Shown piece after piece: positions 36,658 to 45,693 of a stretch of DNA of 64,000 nucleotides. A program made the translations under genes and the position numbers. The stretch is from Pseudarthrobacter sp. AL07 (GTDB lineage Bacteria > Actinomycetota > Actinomycetes > Actinomycetales > Micrococcaceae). The notes under the pieces were generated by a model. The model worked only from the letters and a program-made list of their open reading frames with translations, was not told the DNA's origin and ran no database searches. The DNA lies in the NCBI RefSeq assembly GCF_029960665.1, contig NZ_JASBRB010000010.1, positions 1 through 64,000 on the forward strand, given 5' to 3'. Numbering within the stretch: position 1 is the first letter of the stretch; each line of letters starts with the position of its first letter.

Positions 36658-36714
36658 TCACTGTGGCCACAGTGATTTGTATTTCTAAGCGCGGGTCTTA
36701 GACACTGTGACCAC
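36658..36714. promoter_or_regulatory. Paired palindromic elements before pyc
   Basis: TCACTGTGGCCACAGTGA (36658-36675) is a perfect 18-bp palindrome. A second copy of its core, CACTGTGACCAC, lies at 36703-36714, 44 bp downstream. Both sit in the divergent parA/pyc region within 90 bp of the pyc start. Likely a repressor or activator site for pyc, parA or both; the regulator is unknown. Confidence 0.6.
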
Positions 36715-36747
36715 TTACCGATACACCCGCAAAGATGCAGGAGAATT

Positions 36748-39700
36748 ATGTTTTCCAAGATTCTGGTGGCCAACCGCGGCGAAATCGCGATCCGGGCCTT
36801 CCGTGCCAGCTACGAGCTCGGCGCCAAGACCGTTGCTGTCTTCCCCAATGAGGACCGAAATTCGATCCACCGCCAGAAGGCCGATGAGGCATATCTGATC
36901 GGCGCGGTGGGGCATCCCGTCCGGGCCTACCTCGATGTCGCCGAAGTGGTACGAGTCGCCAAGGAATCCGGCGCCGACGCGATCTACCCCGGCTACGGCT
37001 TCCTCTCGGAAAACCCGGACCTCGCCCGCGCGGCCGAGGAAGCGGGCATCACCTTTGTAGGCCCGCCGGCTGAAGTGCTTGAGCTGGCGGGCAATAAGGT
37101 TGCAGCACTGAAGGCTGCCCGTAAGGCCGGTGTGCCGGTTCTGAAATCGAGTGAACCCTCCAAGGACATCGATGAGCTGATCGCCGCGGCCGATGAGATC
37201 GGGTTCCCCATCTTCGCGAAGGCCGTCGCCGGCGGCGGCGGACGTGGCATGCGCCGCGTTGATACCCGGGAGGGCCTTCCTGAGGCCCTGCAGGCCGCCA
37301 TGCGTGAGGCCGAAGCCGCGTTCGGCGACCCCACCATGTTCCTCGAGCAGGCAGTGCTCCGCCCGCGCCACATCGAGGTCCAGATCCTGGCCGACGCCGA
37401 GGGCAACGTCATCCACCTCTTCGAACGTGACTGCTCCATCCAGCGCCGGCACCAGAAGGTCATCGAGATTGCCCCGGCACCCAACCTGGACGAAGGTATC
37501 CGCCAGGCGCTTTACCGTGACGCGGTGAAGTTCGCCAAGGCCCTGAACTACGTCAACGCCGGAACCGTGGAGTTCCTGGTGGACACCGTCGGCGAACGCG
37601 CCGGCCAGCACGTCTTCATCGAAATGAATCCCCGCATCCAGGTGGAGCACACCGTTACTGAGGAAGTGACGGACGTTGACCTGGTGCAGGCACAGCTTCG
37701 GATCGCCTCCGGCGAAACCCTCGCGGACCTCGGTCTCTCCCAGGAGACGGTCCAGCTCAAGGGTGCAGCGCTGCAGTGCCGCATCACCACCGAGGACCCT
37801 GCGAACGGGTTCCGGCCCGACGTCGGGAAAATCACCGGCTACCGCTCCGCCGGCGGTGCGGGTGTAAGGCTCGACGGCGGCACCGTCTACTCGGGTGCCG
37901 AGATCAGTCCCCACTTTGACTCAATGCTCGTGAAGCTGAGCTGCCGCGGCCGTGACTACCCTGCCGCCGTGGCCCGCGCCCGCCGGGCTCTCGCAGAGTT
38001 CCGCATCCGAGGTGTGTCGACCAACATTTCCTTCCTCCAGGCCGTCCTCGATGATGCCGATTTCATTGCCGGAAACGTTGCCACGAACTTCATCGACGAG
38101 CGTCCCCAGCTGCTGCAGGCCCGGGTCTCCGCCGACCGCGGCACCAAGCTCCTGACCTGGCTGGCCGAAGTCACCGTCAACAAGCCCAACGGCGAGCTGA
38201 AGGTGCACTCGGATCCGGCTGCCAAACTCCCCGCCGTTGGCGATCGGCAGGCCGCACCCGGATCACGCCAGCGACTGCTGGAGCTAGGCCCCGAAGGATT
38301 CGCCAAGGCCCTGCGTGAGCAGACCGCCGTGGCCGTCACCGACACCACCTTCCGCGACGCCCACCAGTCACTGCTGGCCACTCGCGTACGTACCCGGGAC
38401 CTCGTGGCCGCCGGACCCGCGGTCACGGCCCTCCTTCCGGAACTTCTGTCCGTTGAGGCCTGGGGCGGCGCAACCTATGACGTTGCGCTGCGCTTCCTCG
38501 GCGAGGACCCCTGGGACCGCCTGGCCGCCCTGCGGAAGGCGCTGCCCAACGTCTGCCTGCAGATGCTGCTGCGCGGCCGGAACACGGTGGGCTACACACC
38601 GTACCCGGAGGAGGTGACGGTGGCTTTCGTCAACGAGGCCGCCGCCACCGGTATCGACATTTTCCGCATCTTCGATGCCCTGAACGACGTGAACCAGATG
38701 GCACCCGCCATCCGCGCTGTCCGGGCCACCGGCACAGCTGTAGCCGAAGTAGCACTGTGCTACACCGGCGACATGCTGAACCCGGACGAGAAGCTGTACA
38801 CGCTGGACTACTACCTGGAACTGGCCCAGCGGATTGTGGACGCCGGCGCGCACATCCTTGCCATCAAGGATATGGCCGGGCTGCTCCGCCCGGCAGCGGC
38901 CGCCAAACTGGTCGCCGCACTGCGCGAACGCTTCGACCTCCCGGTCCACCTCCACACCCATGACACGGCCGGCGGTCAGCTGGCCACCCTGCTGGCGGCA
39001 GTCGACGCCGGCGTCGATGCTGTTGACGTTGCCTCCGCCTCGCTGGCCGGGACCACCAGCCAGCCGTCCGCCTCCGCCCTCGTGGCGGCGTTGGCGCACA
39101 CCCCGCGGGACACCGGCTTGAGCCTTGACGCAGTCAGCTCCCTTGAGCCGTACTGGGAAGCCGTGCGCCGCGTCTACGCGCCGTTCGAGTCAGGACTTCC
39201 GGGCCCCACCGGCCGTGTCTACCAGCACGAAATACCGGGCGGCCAGCTCTCCAACCTGCGCCAGCAGGCCATGGCGCTGGGTCTGGGGGAGCGCTTCGAA
39301 GCGATCGAGGACATGTACACCGCGGCGGACCGGATCCTGGGCCGCCTGGTGAAGGTCACGCCGTCGTCCAAGGTGGTGGGCGACCTCGCCCTGCACCTCG
39401 TGGGCCTCAACGCAGATCCGGCGGACTTCAACGAAAATCCGGAGAACTACGACATCCCCGACTCCGTCATCGGCTTCCTGTCCGGCGAACTTGGTGACCC
39501 GCCGGGAGGATGGCCGGAGCCCTTCCGTACGAAGGCGCTCAAGGGCCGCAGCATCAAGGTCCGCGATGCTGACCTCAGCCCGGAGGACAGCACCGCGCTC
39601 CAGAGTGATTCCAAGACCCGCCAGAACACGCTGAACCGCCTGCTCTTCGAGGGCCCCACCAAGGATTACCTCAAGAGCGTGGAGACCTACGGCAACATTT

Positions 39701-40149
39701 CCGTCCTCGACACCCGCGATTACCTTTACGGCCTTCAGCACGGCGCCGAGCACGAGATCCAGTTGGAGAAGGGTGTCCGGCTGATCGCCTCGCTGGAAGC
39801 CGTTTCCGAGCCCGACGAGAAGGGCATGCGCACGGTGATGTGCACGCTCAACGGCCAGTCCCGCCCCGTTGTGGTCCGTGACCGCTCTGTGGTGAGCAAC
39901 GTCAAAGCCGCAGAGAAGGCAGACCCGGCCCAGCCCGGCCACGTTGCCGCGCCGTTCGCCGGCGCCGTCACCGTGACCGTCAAGGCCGGCGACACGGTCA
40001 ATGCCGGCGACACGGTGGCCACCATCGAAGCGATGAAGATGGAAGCCTCCATTACGACGCCGGTAGCAGGCAAAGTCGCGCGGCTCGCCATCTCCGCAGT
40101 GGAGCAGGTCCAGGGCGGGGACCTCCTCCTGGTCGTAGAGCAGGGCTAA
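36748..40149 (+). CDS. pyc: Pyruvate carboxylase
   Basis: 1133 aa single-chain enzyme making oxaloacetate from pyruvate, bicarbonate and ATP. The biotin carboxylase domain (1 to about 450) has FAKAVAGGGGRGMR and FIEMNPRIQVEHTVTEEVT. The carboxyltransferase domain (about 520-800) has DTTFRDAHQSLLATRVRT, AIKDMAGLL and LHTHDTAGGQ. A C-terminal biotinyl domain has EAMKMEASI with biotinyl Lys1097. AGGAG precedes the ATG by 6 nt. It supplies oxaloacetate to the TCA and methylcitrate cycles. Confidence 0.97.
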   Translation: MFSKILVANRGEIAIRAFRASYELGAKTVAVFPNEDRNSIHRQKADEAYLIGAVGHPVRAYLDVAEVVRVAKESGADAIYPGYGFLSENPDLARAAEEAGITFVGPPAEVLELAGNKVAALKAARKAGVPVLKSSEPSKDIDELIAAADEIGFPIFAKAVAGGGGRGMRRVDTREGLPEALQAAMREAEAAFGDPTMFLEQAVLRPRHIEVQILADAEGNVIHLFERDCSIQRRHQKVIEIAPAPNLDEGIRQALYRDAVKFAKALNYVNAGTVEFLVDTVGERAGQHVFIEMNPRIQVEHTVTEEVTDVDLVQAQLRIASGETLADLGLSQETVQLKGAALQCRITTEDPANGFRPDVGKITGYRSAGGAGVRLDGGTVYSGAEISPHFDSMLVKLSCRGRDYPAAVARARRALAEFRIRGVSTNISFLQAVLDDADFIAGNVATNFIDERPQLLQARVSADRGTKLLTWLAEVTVNKPNGELKVHSDPAAKLPAVGDRQAAPGSRQRLLELGPEGFAKALREQTAVAVTDTTFRDAHQSLLATRVRTRDLVAAGPAVTALLPELLSVEAWGGATYDVALRFLGEDPWDRLAALRKALPNVCLQMLLRGRNTVGYTPYPEEVTVAFVNEAAATGIDIFRIFDALNDVNQMAPAIRAVRATGTAVAEVALCYTGDMLNPDEKLYTLDYYLELAQRIVDAGAHILAIKDMAGLLRPAAAAKLVAALRERFDLPVHLHTHDTAGGQLATLLAAVDAGVDAVDVASASLAGTTSQPSASALVAALAHTPRDTGLSLDAVSSLEPYWEAVRRVYAPFESGLPGPTGRVYQHEIPGGQLSNLRQQAMALGLGERFEAIEDMYTAADRILGRLVKVTPSSKVVGDLALHLVGLNADPADFNENPENYDIPDSVIGFLSGELGDPPGGWPEPFRTKALKGRSIKVRDADLSPEDSTALQSDSKTRQNTLNRLLFEGPTKDYLKSVETYGNISVLDTRDYLYGLQHGAEHEIQLEKGVRLIASLEAVSEPDEKGMRTVMCTLNGQSRPVVVRDRSVVSNVKAAEKADPAQPGHVAAPFAGAVTVTVKAGDTVNAGDTVATIEAMKMEASITTPVAGKVARLAISAVEQVQGGDLLLVVEQG

Positions 40150-40169
40150 GGAATCCAGGCTTAAAGGCA

Positions 40170-40218
40170 GGGGCCCTCCCGGCGGAAGTTTCCACTTCCG
40201 CCGGGAGGGCCCCTCGTT
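40170..40218. terminator. Strong terminator between pyc and the acyl-CoA synthetase gene
   Basis: 20-bp perfect stem (40170-40189 with 40194-40213), loop TTCC, then TCGTTTT. Serves pyc on the plus strand and probably the convergent gene as well. Confidence 0.92.
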
Positions 40219-40230
40219 TTGCAGTGCCGC

Positions 40231-42039
40231 TTAGACGCGCGGTGCGCCGTACATTTCCTCGATGACCGACTCGAAGTCCTTCATCACCTGGGCCCGCTTC
40301 ACCTTCATGGATGGTGTCAGATGACCGGACGCTTCCGTGAAGTCCGAAGCGACGATCCGGAATGACTTGATGGACTCCGCCTGCGACACCGAGGCGTTGG
40401 CCTGCGTGATGAGGTCCTGCACGGCGGCCTTGACCACCGGGCTCTCGACCGCCTCGTCAGGCGTGGTGGTGGCGGGCAGCCCGTGCCGCTGGAGCCAGCC
40501 TGGCAGTGCTTCCGGGTCCAGGGTCACCAGGGCGCCGATGAACGGCCGGTTGTCGCCCACTACCAGGACCTGGGAGACCAGCGCATCCGCCCGGATCTGG
40601 TCCTCCAGCAGGGCCGGAACCACGTTCTTGCCGCCGGCCGTGACGATGATTTCCTTCTTGCGGCCGGTGATCCACAGGAAGCCGTTCTCGTCGAGCCTTC
40701 CGATGTCTCCGGTGCGGAACCAGTCATCGGCAAACGTATCGGCCATCAGGTCTTCGCGCTGGTAGTAGCCGCGCATCACGCAGACACCCTTGGCCAGGAT
40801 CTCGCCGTCTTCGGCGATCTTTACTGAGTTGCCCGGCAGCGGCTTGCCGACGGAGCCGATCTTGATCAGGGCGGGGGTGTTGACCGAAATGGGGGCCGTG
40901 GTCTCGGTAAGGCCATACCCTTCAAGGATCTGCAGGCCGATGCCCTGGAAGAAGTGGCCCAGCCGTTCCCCGAGCGGGCCGCCGCCGGAGACGGCATGGG
41001 CCACGTTGCCGCCCATGGCCGCGCGCAGCTTGCCGTAGACGAGTTTGTCGAACACTGTGTGCTTGAGTTTGAGCCCCAGGCCAACGTGCCCGGCCTGGCG
41101 GGCTTTGGAGAACGCGATGGCGGTCTCCGTGGCTTTGTGGAAGATGGCACCCTTGCCGCCGTCCTCTGCCTTTGTCAGGGCCGAGTTGTAGACCTTCTCG
41201 AAGACGCGCGGCACGGCCAGGATGAACGTGGGCTGATAGCTCTGCAGGTCGGCCAGCAGATTCTTGATGTCCGGGGTGTGCGCCACCGTGGCGCCGGCGG
41301 CCACTGCCAGCACCGAAATGAACCGTGCAAAGACATGGGCCAACGGCAGGAACATGATGGTTTTGGCCTGCTCGTTCACCACGTCGCCAAGCAGCGCCAG
41401 GGCGTTGTCGGACAGTTCAACGAAGTTGCCGTGGGTCAGCTCGCAGCCCTTCGGCCGGCCGGTGGTGCCCGAGGTGTAGATGAGGGTGGCCACGTCGCTG
41501 AGCTGTGCCGTTGAGCGGCGGGCCTCCAGGTCGGCGTCGCTGACGTCCTGGCCCGCCTCACGGACGGCGTCCAGTCCGCTGCCTTCGAGCTGCCAGACGT
41601 GCTGCAGGGCGGTGAGGCCTTCGGACGTGGCCGCCTGCCGGATGATGTCCTCATGGTGGGCGGCCTCGCCGAATGCGGCAACCGCCCCGGAGTCACCGAG
41701 GTTCCAGGCAACCTGCGACGGCGATGAGGTCTCGTAGACGGGCACCGAGACGGCGCCGGCGAACCAAATGGCGAAGTCGACGAGCGCCCACTCGTAGCGT
41801 GTGCGGGACATGATGCCCACCCGGTCGCCGGCTCCCACGCCACTGGCCATCAGGCCCTTTGCAAGGGCTTGGACGTCCGCCAGGAAATCCGTAGCCGAGA
41901 CGTCCCGCCAGGCGCCTGCGGAGTCCAGCCGGGAGAAGAGTGCCGGGTTGCTGGGCTTGGCTGCCTGCCGAAGCACAAGATCGGTGATGTTGGTTTCCGG
42001 TGGGACAATAACCAGGGGCGGAACACTGAATTCGCGCAC
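40231..42039 (-). CDS. Long-chain fatty acyl-CoA synthetase
   Basis: 602 aa, from GTG 42039, which has AAAGGAG 5 nt upstream; ATG 42060 is an alternative. AMP-binding motif TLIYTSGTTGRPKGCELTHG near 185, linker YGLTETTAPISVNTP near 385, FRTGDIGRLDENGFLWITGR near 450 and KVKRAQVMKDF near the C-terminus. This is the FadD15/AMP-dependent synthetase group common in actinobacteria. Activates long-chain fatty acids for degradation or lipid synthesis. Confidence 0.9.
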   Translation of the reverse strand: MREFSVPPLVIVPPETNITDLVLRQAAKPSNPALFSRLDSAGAWRDVSATDFLADVQALAKGLMASGVGAGDRVGIMSRTRYEWALVDFAIWFAGAVSVPVYETSSPSQVAWNLGDSGAVAAFGEAAHHEDIIRQAATSEGLTALQHVWQLEGSGLDAVREAGQDVSDADLEARRSTAQLSDVATLIYTSGTTGRPKGCELTHGNFVELSDNALALLGDVVNEQAKTIMFLPLAHVFARFISVLAVAAGATVAHTPDIKNLLADLQSYQPTFILAVPRVFEKVYNSALTKAEDGGKGAIFHKATETAIAFSKARQAGHVGLGLKLKHTVFDKLVYGKLRAAMGGNVAHAVSGGGPLGERLGHFFQGIGLQILEGYGLTETTAPISVNTPALIKIGSVGKPLPGNSVKIAEDGEILAKGVCVMRGYYQREDLMADTFADDWFRTGDIGRLDENGFLWITGRKKEIIVTAGGKNVVPALLEDQIRADALVSQVLVVGDNRPFIGALVTLDPEALPGWLQRHGLPATTTPDEAVESPVVKAAVQDLITQANASVSQAESIKSFRIVASDFTEASGHLTPSMKVKRAQVMKDFESVIEEMYGAPRV

Positions 42040-42204
42040 TATAGCTCCTTTGATATCCATAGACCCGCACAGGGTATGCCTAAAGACTAATACGCCCTGT
42101 AACTTGGCCGTGCAGAAACAAACCTACTGGCCAGTAACATAGGAGTCAAAGAGGAGTGCGAAGACCATAGGCCCGGCCTCCGGTGCTGCCCGCCCGGGGC
42201 GCCC

Positions 42205-42210
42205 TAGAAT
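42205..42210 (+). promoter_or_regulatory. TAGAAT -10 box of the ROK kinase gene
   Basis: TAGAAT ends 8 nt before the ATG, and the gap holds no ribosome site. This spacing would place transcription start at or next to the start codon (leaderless mRNA). A -35 is not evident. Confidence 0.5.
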
Positions 42211-42218
42211 GAATCACT

Positions 42219-43307
42219 ATGTACGCAATGCCCCCCGGCGAGCCCGCCGATCAGCTCCGACGTCCAGCCCCCTGGCGGCGGCGGCCGCTGGGATTGAGGG
42301 CCCGGCCCAGGCAGGTGGAAACGTTCCGCGAGCACCTGCGGCTCGGACGCAAGGGACTGGCGATCGGCATCGATATCGGCGGCACCAAGGTCGCCGCCGG
42401 CGTGGTGGACGCCGACGGAAGGATTCTGAGCGAGGCCCGGCGGTCCACCCCAGGCAGCGACCCGCGCGCTGTAGAGCAGGTCATCGTCGAGCTCGTGGAC
42501 GAATTGGGAGCACGCCACAGGGTCTGGTCGGTGGGCATCGGTGCGGCCGGTTGGATGGATCTGGATGGCGGAACAGTGCTTTTCAGTCCGCACCTCGCCT
42601 GGCGCAATGAGCCGTTGCGGGCCAACCTTGAGCGCCTCCTGCGACGCCCTGTGCTGCTGACGAACGACGCCGACGCCGCGGCCTGGGCGGAATGGCGCTT
42701 TGGTGCAGGGCAGGGAGAGGACCGGCTGGTGTGCATCACCCTCGGTACCGGTATCGGCGGCGCCATGGTGATGGACGGGCGGGTGGAGCGCGGCCGGTTC
42801 GGTGTAGCCGGCGAATTCGGCCACCAGATCATCATGCCCGGCGGGCAGCGTTGCGAGTGCGGGAACCGGGGCTGCTGGGAGCAGTACGCCTCGGGCAACG
42901 CCCTCGGCCGGGAAGCGAGGATCCTGGCGCGTGCGAATTCGCCGGTTGCCCAAGAACTGCTGGCCACCGTCGGCGGTGACGCGGAGCAGATCACCGGGTC
43001 GATTGTCACCGAACTGGCACTCGCCGGTGACGCGGCCTGCCGCGAACTCCTTGATGAAGTGGGCGAATGGCTGGGCCTGGGACTGGCGAACCTGGCAGCA
43101 GCGTTGGATCCCGGACTGTTTGTGATCGGCGGGGGACTCTGCTCGGCGGGCGACCTGCTGGTGGAGCCCGCCCGTAAAGCCTTCGCCCGAAACCTCACCG
43201 GCCGAGGCTTCCGTCCGGCGGCCGGCATCGAGCTGGCAGCGCTCGGGCCAAACGCAGGGCTCATCGGAGCGGCCGATCTGTCCCGAGTCAGCAGCCGCAT
43301 GCGGTGA
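42219..43307 (+). CDS. ROK-family sugar kinase (glucokinase-like)
   Basis: 362 aa. ATP-binding IGIDIGGTKVAAGVVDADG near residue 48, catalytic NDADAAAWAEWRFGAG near 148, and the zinc-binding CECGNRGCWEQYASG near 212 define a ROK glucokinase. A 45-residue proline- and arginine-rich N-terminal extension is unusual. Phosphorylates glucose or a related hexose. The start codon follows a TAGAAT box with no Shine-Dalgarno, suggesting leaderless translation. Confidence 0.9.
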   Translation: MYAMPPGEPADQLRRPAPWRRRPLGLRARPRQVETFREHLRLGRKGLAIGIDIGGTKVAAGVVDADGRILSEARRSTPGSDPRAVEQVIVELVDELGARHRVWSVGIGAAGWMDLDGGTVLFSPHLAWRNEPLRANLERLLRRPVLLTNDADAAAWAEWRFGAGQGEDRLVCITLGTGIGGAMVMDGRVERGRFGVAGEFGHQIIMPGGQRCECGNRGCWEQYASGNALGREARILARANSPVAQELLATVGGDAEQITGSIVTELALAGDAACRELLDEVGEWLGLGLANLAAALDPGLFVIGGGLCSAGDLLVEPARKAFARNLTGRGFRPAAGIELAALGPNAGLIGAADLSRVSSRMR

Positions 43308-43317
43308 CGGTCGCTTC

Positions 43318-43977
43318 TTAGACGCGGGCGCCGTCGTCGTTCTCGTCTTTTTCCTGGGGCAACTTCATGATCAGGTAAACCACCGCAAGGATGAAAACTG
43401 CCACCATGCCCACAATCGCCAGCATCGGCGCTGACCGCCAGAACATGACCGCCAGCAGCAAGGCAAGGGGCGCACCAATTGCGCCGAGCCAGGCAAGCAT
43501 GGTCAGGGGATCCGTCCCGGCAAGGCTTGGCGGTTCTTCCGGAACGAAGTCCCCGGCGTCGTTCTCCACGGCATAGTCACGCGGGCCGAAGGCGGCGGTG
43601 CCGCCCTGAACATAACCGCCGGTCCCCTCGCCGGCGTCGACCTGCCCGCCGTCACCGGTGCCCGGCGTCGCCGCCTGCCGTTCGGCTGCTGACAGTTCGG
43701 TAGGGGCTGTTCCCGCCAGACCCAGCGGATCAAAGTCGCGGAACGTCGCGGACCTGCCGGACCCGGCCACGGCTTCCGGGCCTGCTAAATCAGGAGTTTT
43801 GGCGTCATTACCCGCGGCGTCAGGGCCCGGGGCAATCGGGCCGGGGGTGGTGGCGCTCGCCGGGACTGTGCCGGAAGGGGCTCCGGGCTTTTCTTCGAGC
43901 CGGGCCACCAGGTCCAGCCACACTGCATCGTCCTGGTTTGCGCTTTGGTCCTGTGAGCCGGAGTCGGGCCTATTCAT
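43318..43977 (-). CDS. Hypothetical protein with C-terminal membrane hairpin
   Basis: 219 aa. About 140 residues of low-complexity sequence (A, G, P, D) beginning with a short helix DDAVWLDLVARLEEKPG, then two transmembrane helices at about 158-178 (LTMLAWLGAIGAPLALLLAVMF) and 185-207, and a charged end KLPQEKDENDDGARV. AGGAGGG precedes ATG 43977. It overlaps the upstream hydrolase gene by 8 bp, so the three minus-strand genes here form one operon. No known domain recognised. Confidence 0.78.
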   Translation of the reverse strand: MNRPDSGSQDQSANQDDAVWLDLVARLEEKPGAPSGTVPASATTPGPIAPGPDAAGNDAKTPDLAGPEAVAGSGRSATFRDFDPLGLAGTAPTELSAAERQAATPGTGDGGQVDAGEGTGGYVQGGTAAFGPRDYAVENDAGDFVPEEPPSLAGTDPLTMLAWLGAIGAPLALLLAVMFWRSAPMLAIVGMVAVFILAVVYLIMKLPQEKDENDDGARV

Positions 43978-44764
43978 GGGCGGTACCCTCCTGGACCTGG
44001 GCTGCTGCCGTGCCGGCAACCACCGCCCGGACGAAGTCGGCGGATCCTCGGAAAATCTCCTCAGCGTCGTTATCAAGCGTTGCCACGTGGTAGCTGTTCT
44101 CCAGCGTGGTCAGTGTCAGTGGTGCGTTTGCCAGGCCGCGGCGCAGCGCTGCCACACTCGTGTCCGATACGACGTGGTCCACGGTGGAGCGGAAGATCCG
44201 GACGGGCGCGGTGACGCGGGGGAGCAACCGGATGGTGTCCTTGAACATCTTGTTCAGCTCATGGGCCGCAGCTACGGGCGTCCGGGGGTAGGCGCCCTCG
44301 TCCATCCCGGGTTTCAGGATGTCGTTGGCGATGGCCGGAGTACTCTTCAGGACCAGTTTCAGGATGCCGGCCAAGGGCGCTCGGGGATCATCGATAACGA
44401 GGCCGGGGTTCACCAAGATCACCCCGGCCACGGGCCGGCTGGCCGCAATTCTCAGGGCCAGGGCGCCGCCCATGCTCAGCCCGGCGACGAAGACGTGGTC
44501 GCAGTGCGAGTCAAGCTCCAGGTAGGCGTCGTCCAGTGCGCTGTGCCACTGCGGCCACCGCGTGCGCGCCAGGTCCTGCCAGCTGGTGCCGTGCCCGGGC
44601 AGCAGCGGCATGCGTACGGCGAACCCGGCGTCGGCGAACGACTGCGCCCACGCGCGCAGCCCGTGCGGACTGCCCGTAAATCCGTGGGAGAGGACCACCC
44701 CGATGCGGGCTCCGTCGCCGTTGAAGGTGCTGCTGAAAGGGCTGTGGTCCGGTGCACCGGTCAT
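43970..44764 (-). CDS. Alpha/beta hydrolase (esterase/lipase-like), copy 1
   Basis: 264 aa. Oxyanion-site VVLSHGFTGSPHGLRAWAQ near residue 24, nucleophile elbow GLSMGGALALRIA (Ser near 96), acidic partner in FRSTVDHVVSD near 205 and catalytic His in ENSYHVATLDND near 232. It resembles carboxylesterase/monoacylglycerol lipase proteins. Clearly paralogous to the gene immediately upstream; both share MPLLPGHGT, GLSMGGA and the STVDHVV/SQSDVVV-type segment. Confidence 0.88.
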   Translation of the reverse strand: MTGAPDHSPFSSTFNGDGARIGVVLSHGFTGSPHGLRAWAQSFADAGFAVRMPLLPGHGTSWQDLARTRWPQWHSALDDAYLELDSHCDHVFVAGLSMGGALALRIAASRPVAGVILVNPGLVIDDPRAPLAGILKLVLKSTPAIANDILKPGMDEGAYPRTPVAAAHELNKMFKDTIRLLPRVTAPVRIFRSTVDHVVSDTSVAALRRGLANAPLTLTTLENSYHVATLDNDAEEIFRGSADFVRAVVAGTAAAQVQEGTAHE

Positions 44765-45582
44765 GAGGTCTCCGAGGTGGTGTGAGGTGTGGCCGCTGTT
44801 CGGGCTGGCGGGGCAGCGGTGGGTGTATGGGCCAGGAAGAAGGCGCTGGAACGGGCAAATATCTCTGGCGCATCAACATCCAGCGTGGCCACATGTCCGC
44901 TGTTGTGCAGGTCCACTACTTCCACCAGCCGTGGGCCCAGACGCTGCCGCAGCGTCAGGAGCGAGGTGGCCGGAACGACGACGTCCGACTGGGACTTGAA
45001 GACCTGCACCGGGGCGCTGACCTGGTGCAGCCCCCGCGTGGCTGTGCCGAAAAGCTTCTTGAGCTCATGGACGGCTGCCAAAGGCGTCCGCGAATAGTCG
45101 CCGTTATTGCTGACTCCCGCCGTCGGCTGTTCCTCCTGGATGGGCACGGTAGTGCGCTGAAAATACTTGAGCACACCGATGACACGCACGCGGCGGTCAT
45201 AAAAGCTAAGGCCGGGATTCACCAGAGAGACGCCAGCCGCAGGATGCCTGGCGGCCGTCAGCAACGCAATGGCGCCGCCCATCGAGAGGCCGGCCACAAA
45301 ACACTGCTCCGTCCGGTCGCTCAGTTCCAGGTACGCCGATTCGAAAGTCCCGTACCAGTCGCGCCAATTTGAGCGCGCAAGCTGACGCCAATCTGTCCCA
45401 TGGCCGGGAAGAAGCGGTACCGACACCGCGAATCCCTGGGCGGCGAGGTGCTCTGCCCAGGGCAGGACGCTCAGGGGGCTGCCGGTGAAGCCGTGGCAGA
45501 TGGCAATCCCGGTGGTGGCATTGGGTCCGTGGCCGGGGTAGCTGAAAGCGGCAGGCCGGGGCGCGATGCTGCTTTCTGTCAT
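44761..45582 (-). CDS. Alpha/beta hydrolase (esterase/lipase-like), copy 2
   Basis: 273 aa. Same fold and motifs as its neighbour: AICHGFTGSPLSVLPWAEHL, GLSMGGAIALLTAARHP and a C-terminal HNSGHVATLDVDAPEIF with the catalytic His. Stop overlaps the downstream paralogue's ATG by 4 bp. The pair arose by tandem duplication. Substrate unknown; the nearby acyltransferase and acyl-CoA synthetase suggest lipid turnover (inference). Confidence 0.88.
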   Translation of the reverse strand: MTESSIAPRPAAFSYPGHGPNATTGIAICHGFTGSPLSVLPWAEHLAAQGFAVSVPLLPGHGTDWRQLARSNWRDWYGTFESAYLELSDRTEQCFVAGLSMGGAIALLTAARHPAAGVSLVNPGLSFYDRRVRVIGVLKYFQRTTVPIQEEQPTAGVSNNGDYSRTPLAAVHELKKLFGTATRGLHQVSAPVQVFKSQSDVVVPATSLLTLRQRLGPRLVEVVDLHNSGHVATLDVDAPEIFARSSAFFLAHTPTAAPPARTAATPHTTSETS

Positions 45583-45693
45583 AACACCATCGTGTCATTG
45601 TTCTCGACAAATCTCACTAGAGTAGGGTTGCACTGAAGTGCCCGCCCGGCCCGCTGAAGGGCCGGCCGGCCGGCTTCCGGAGAGGTTCGTCAC

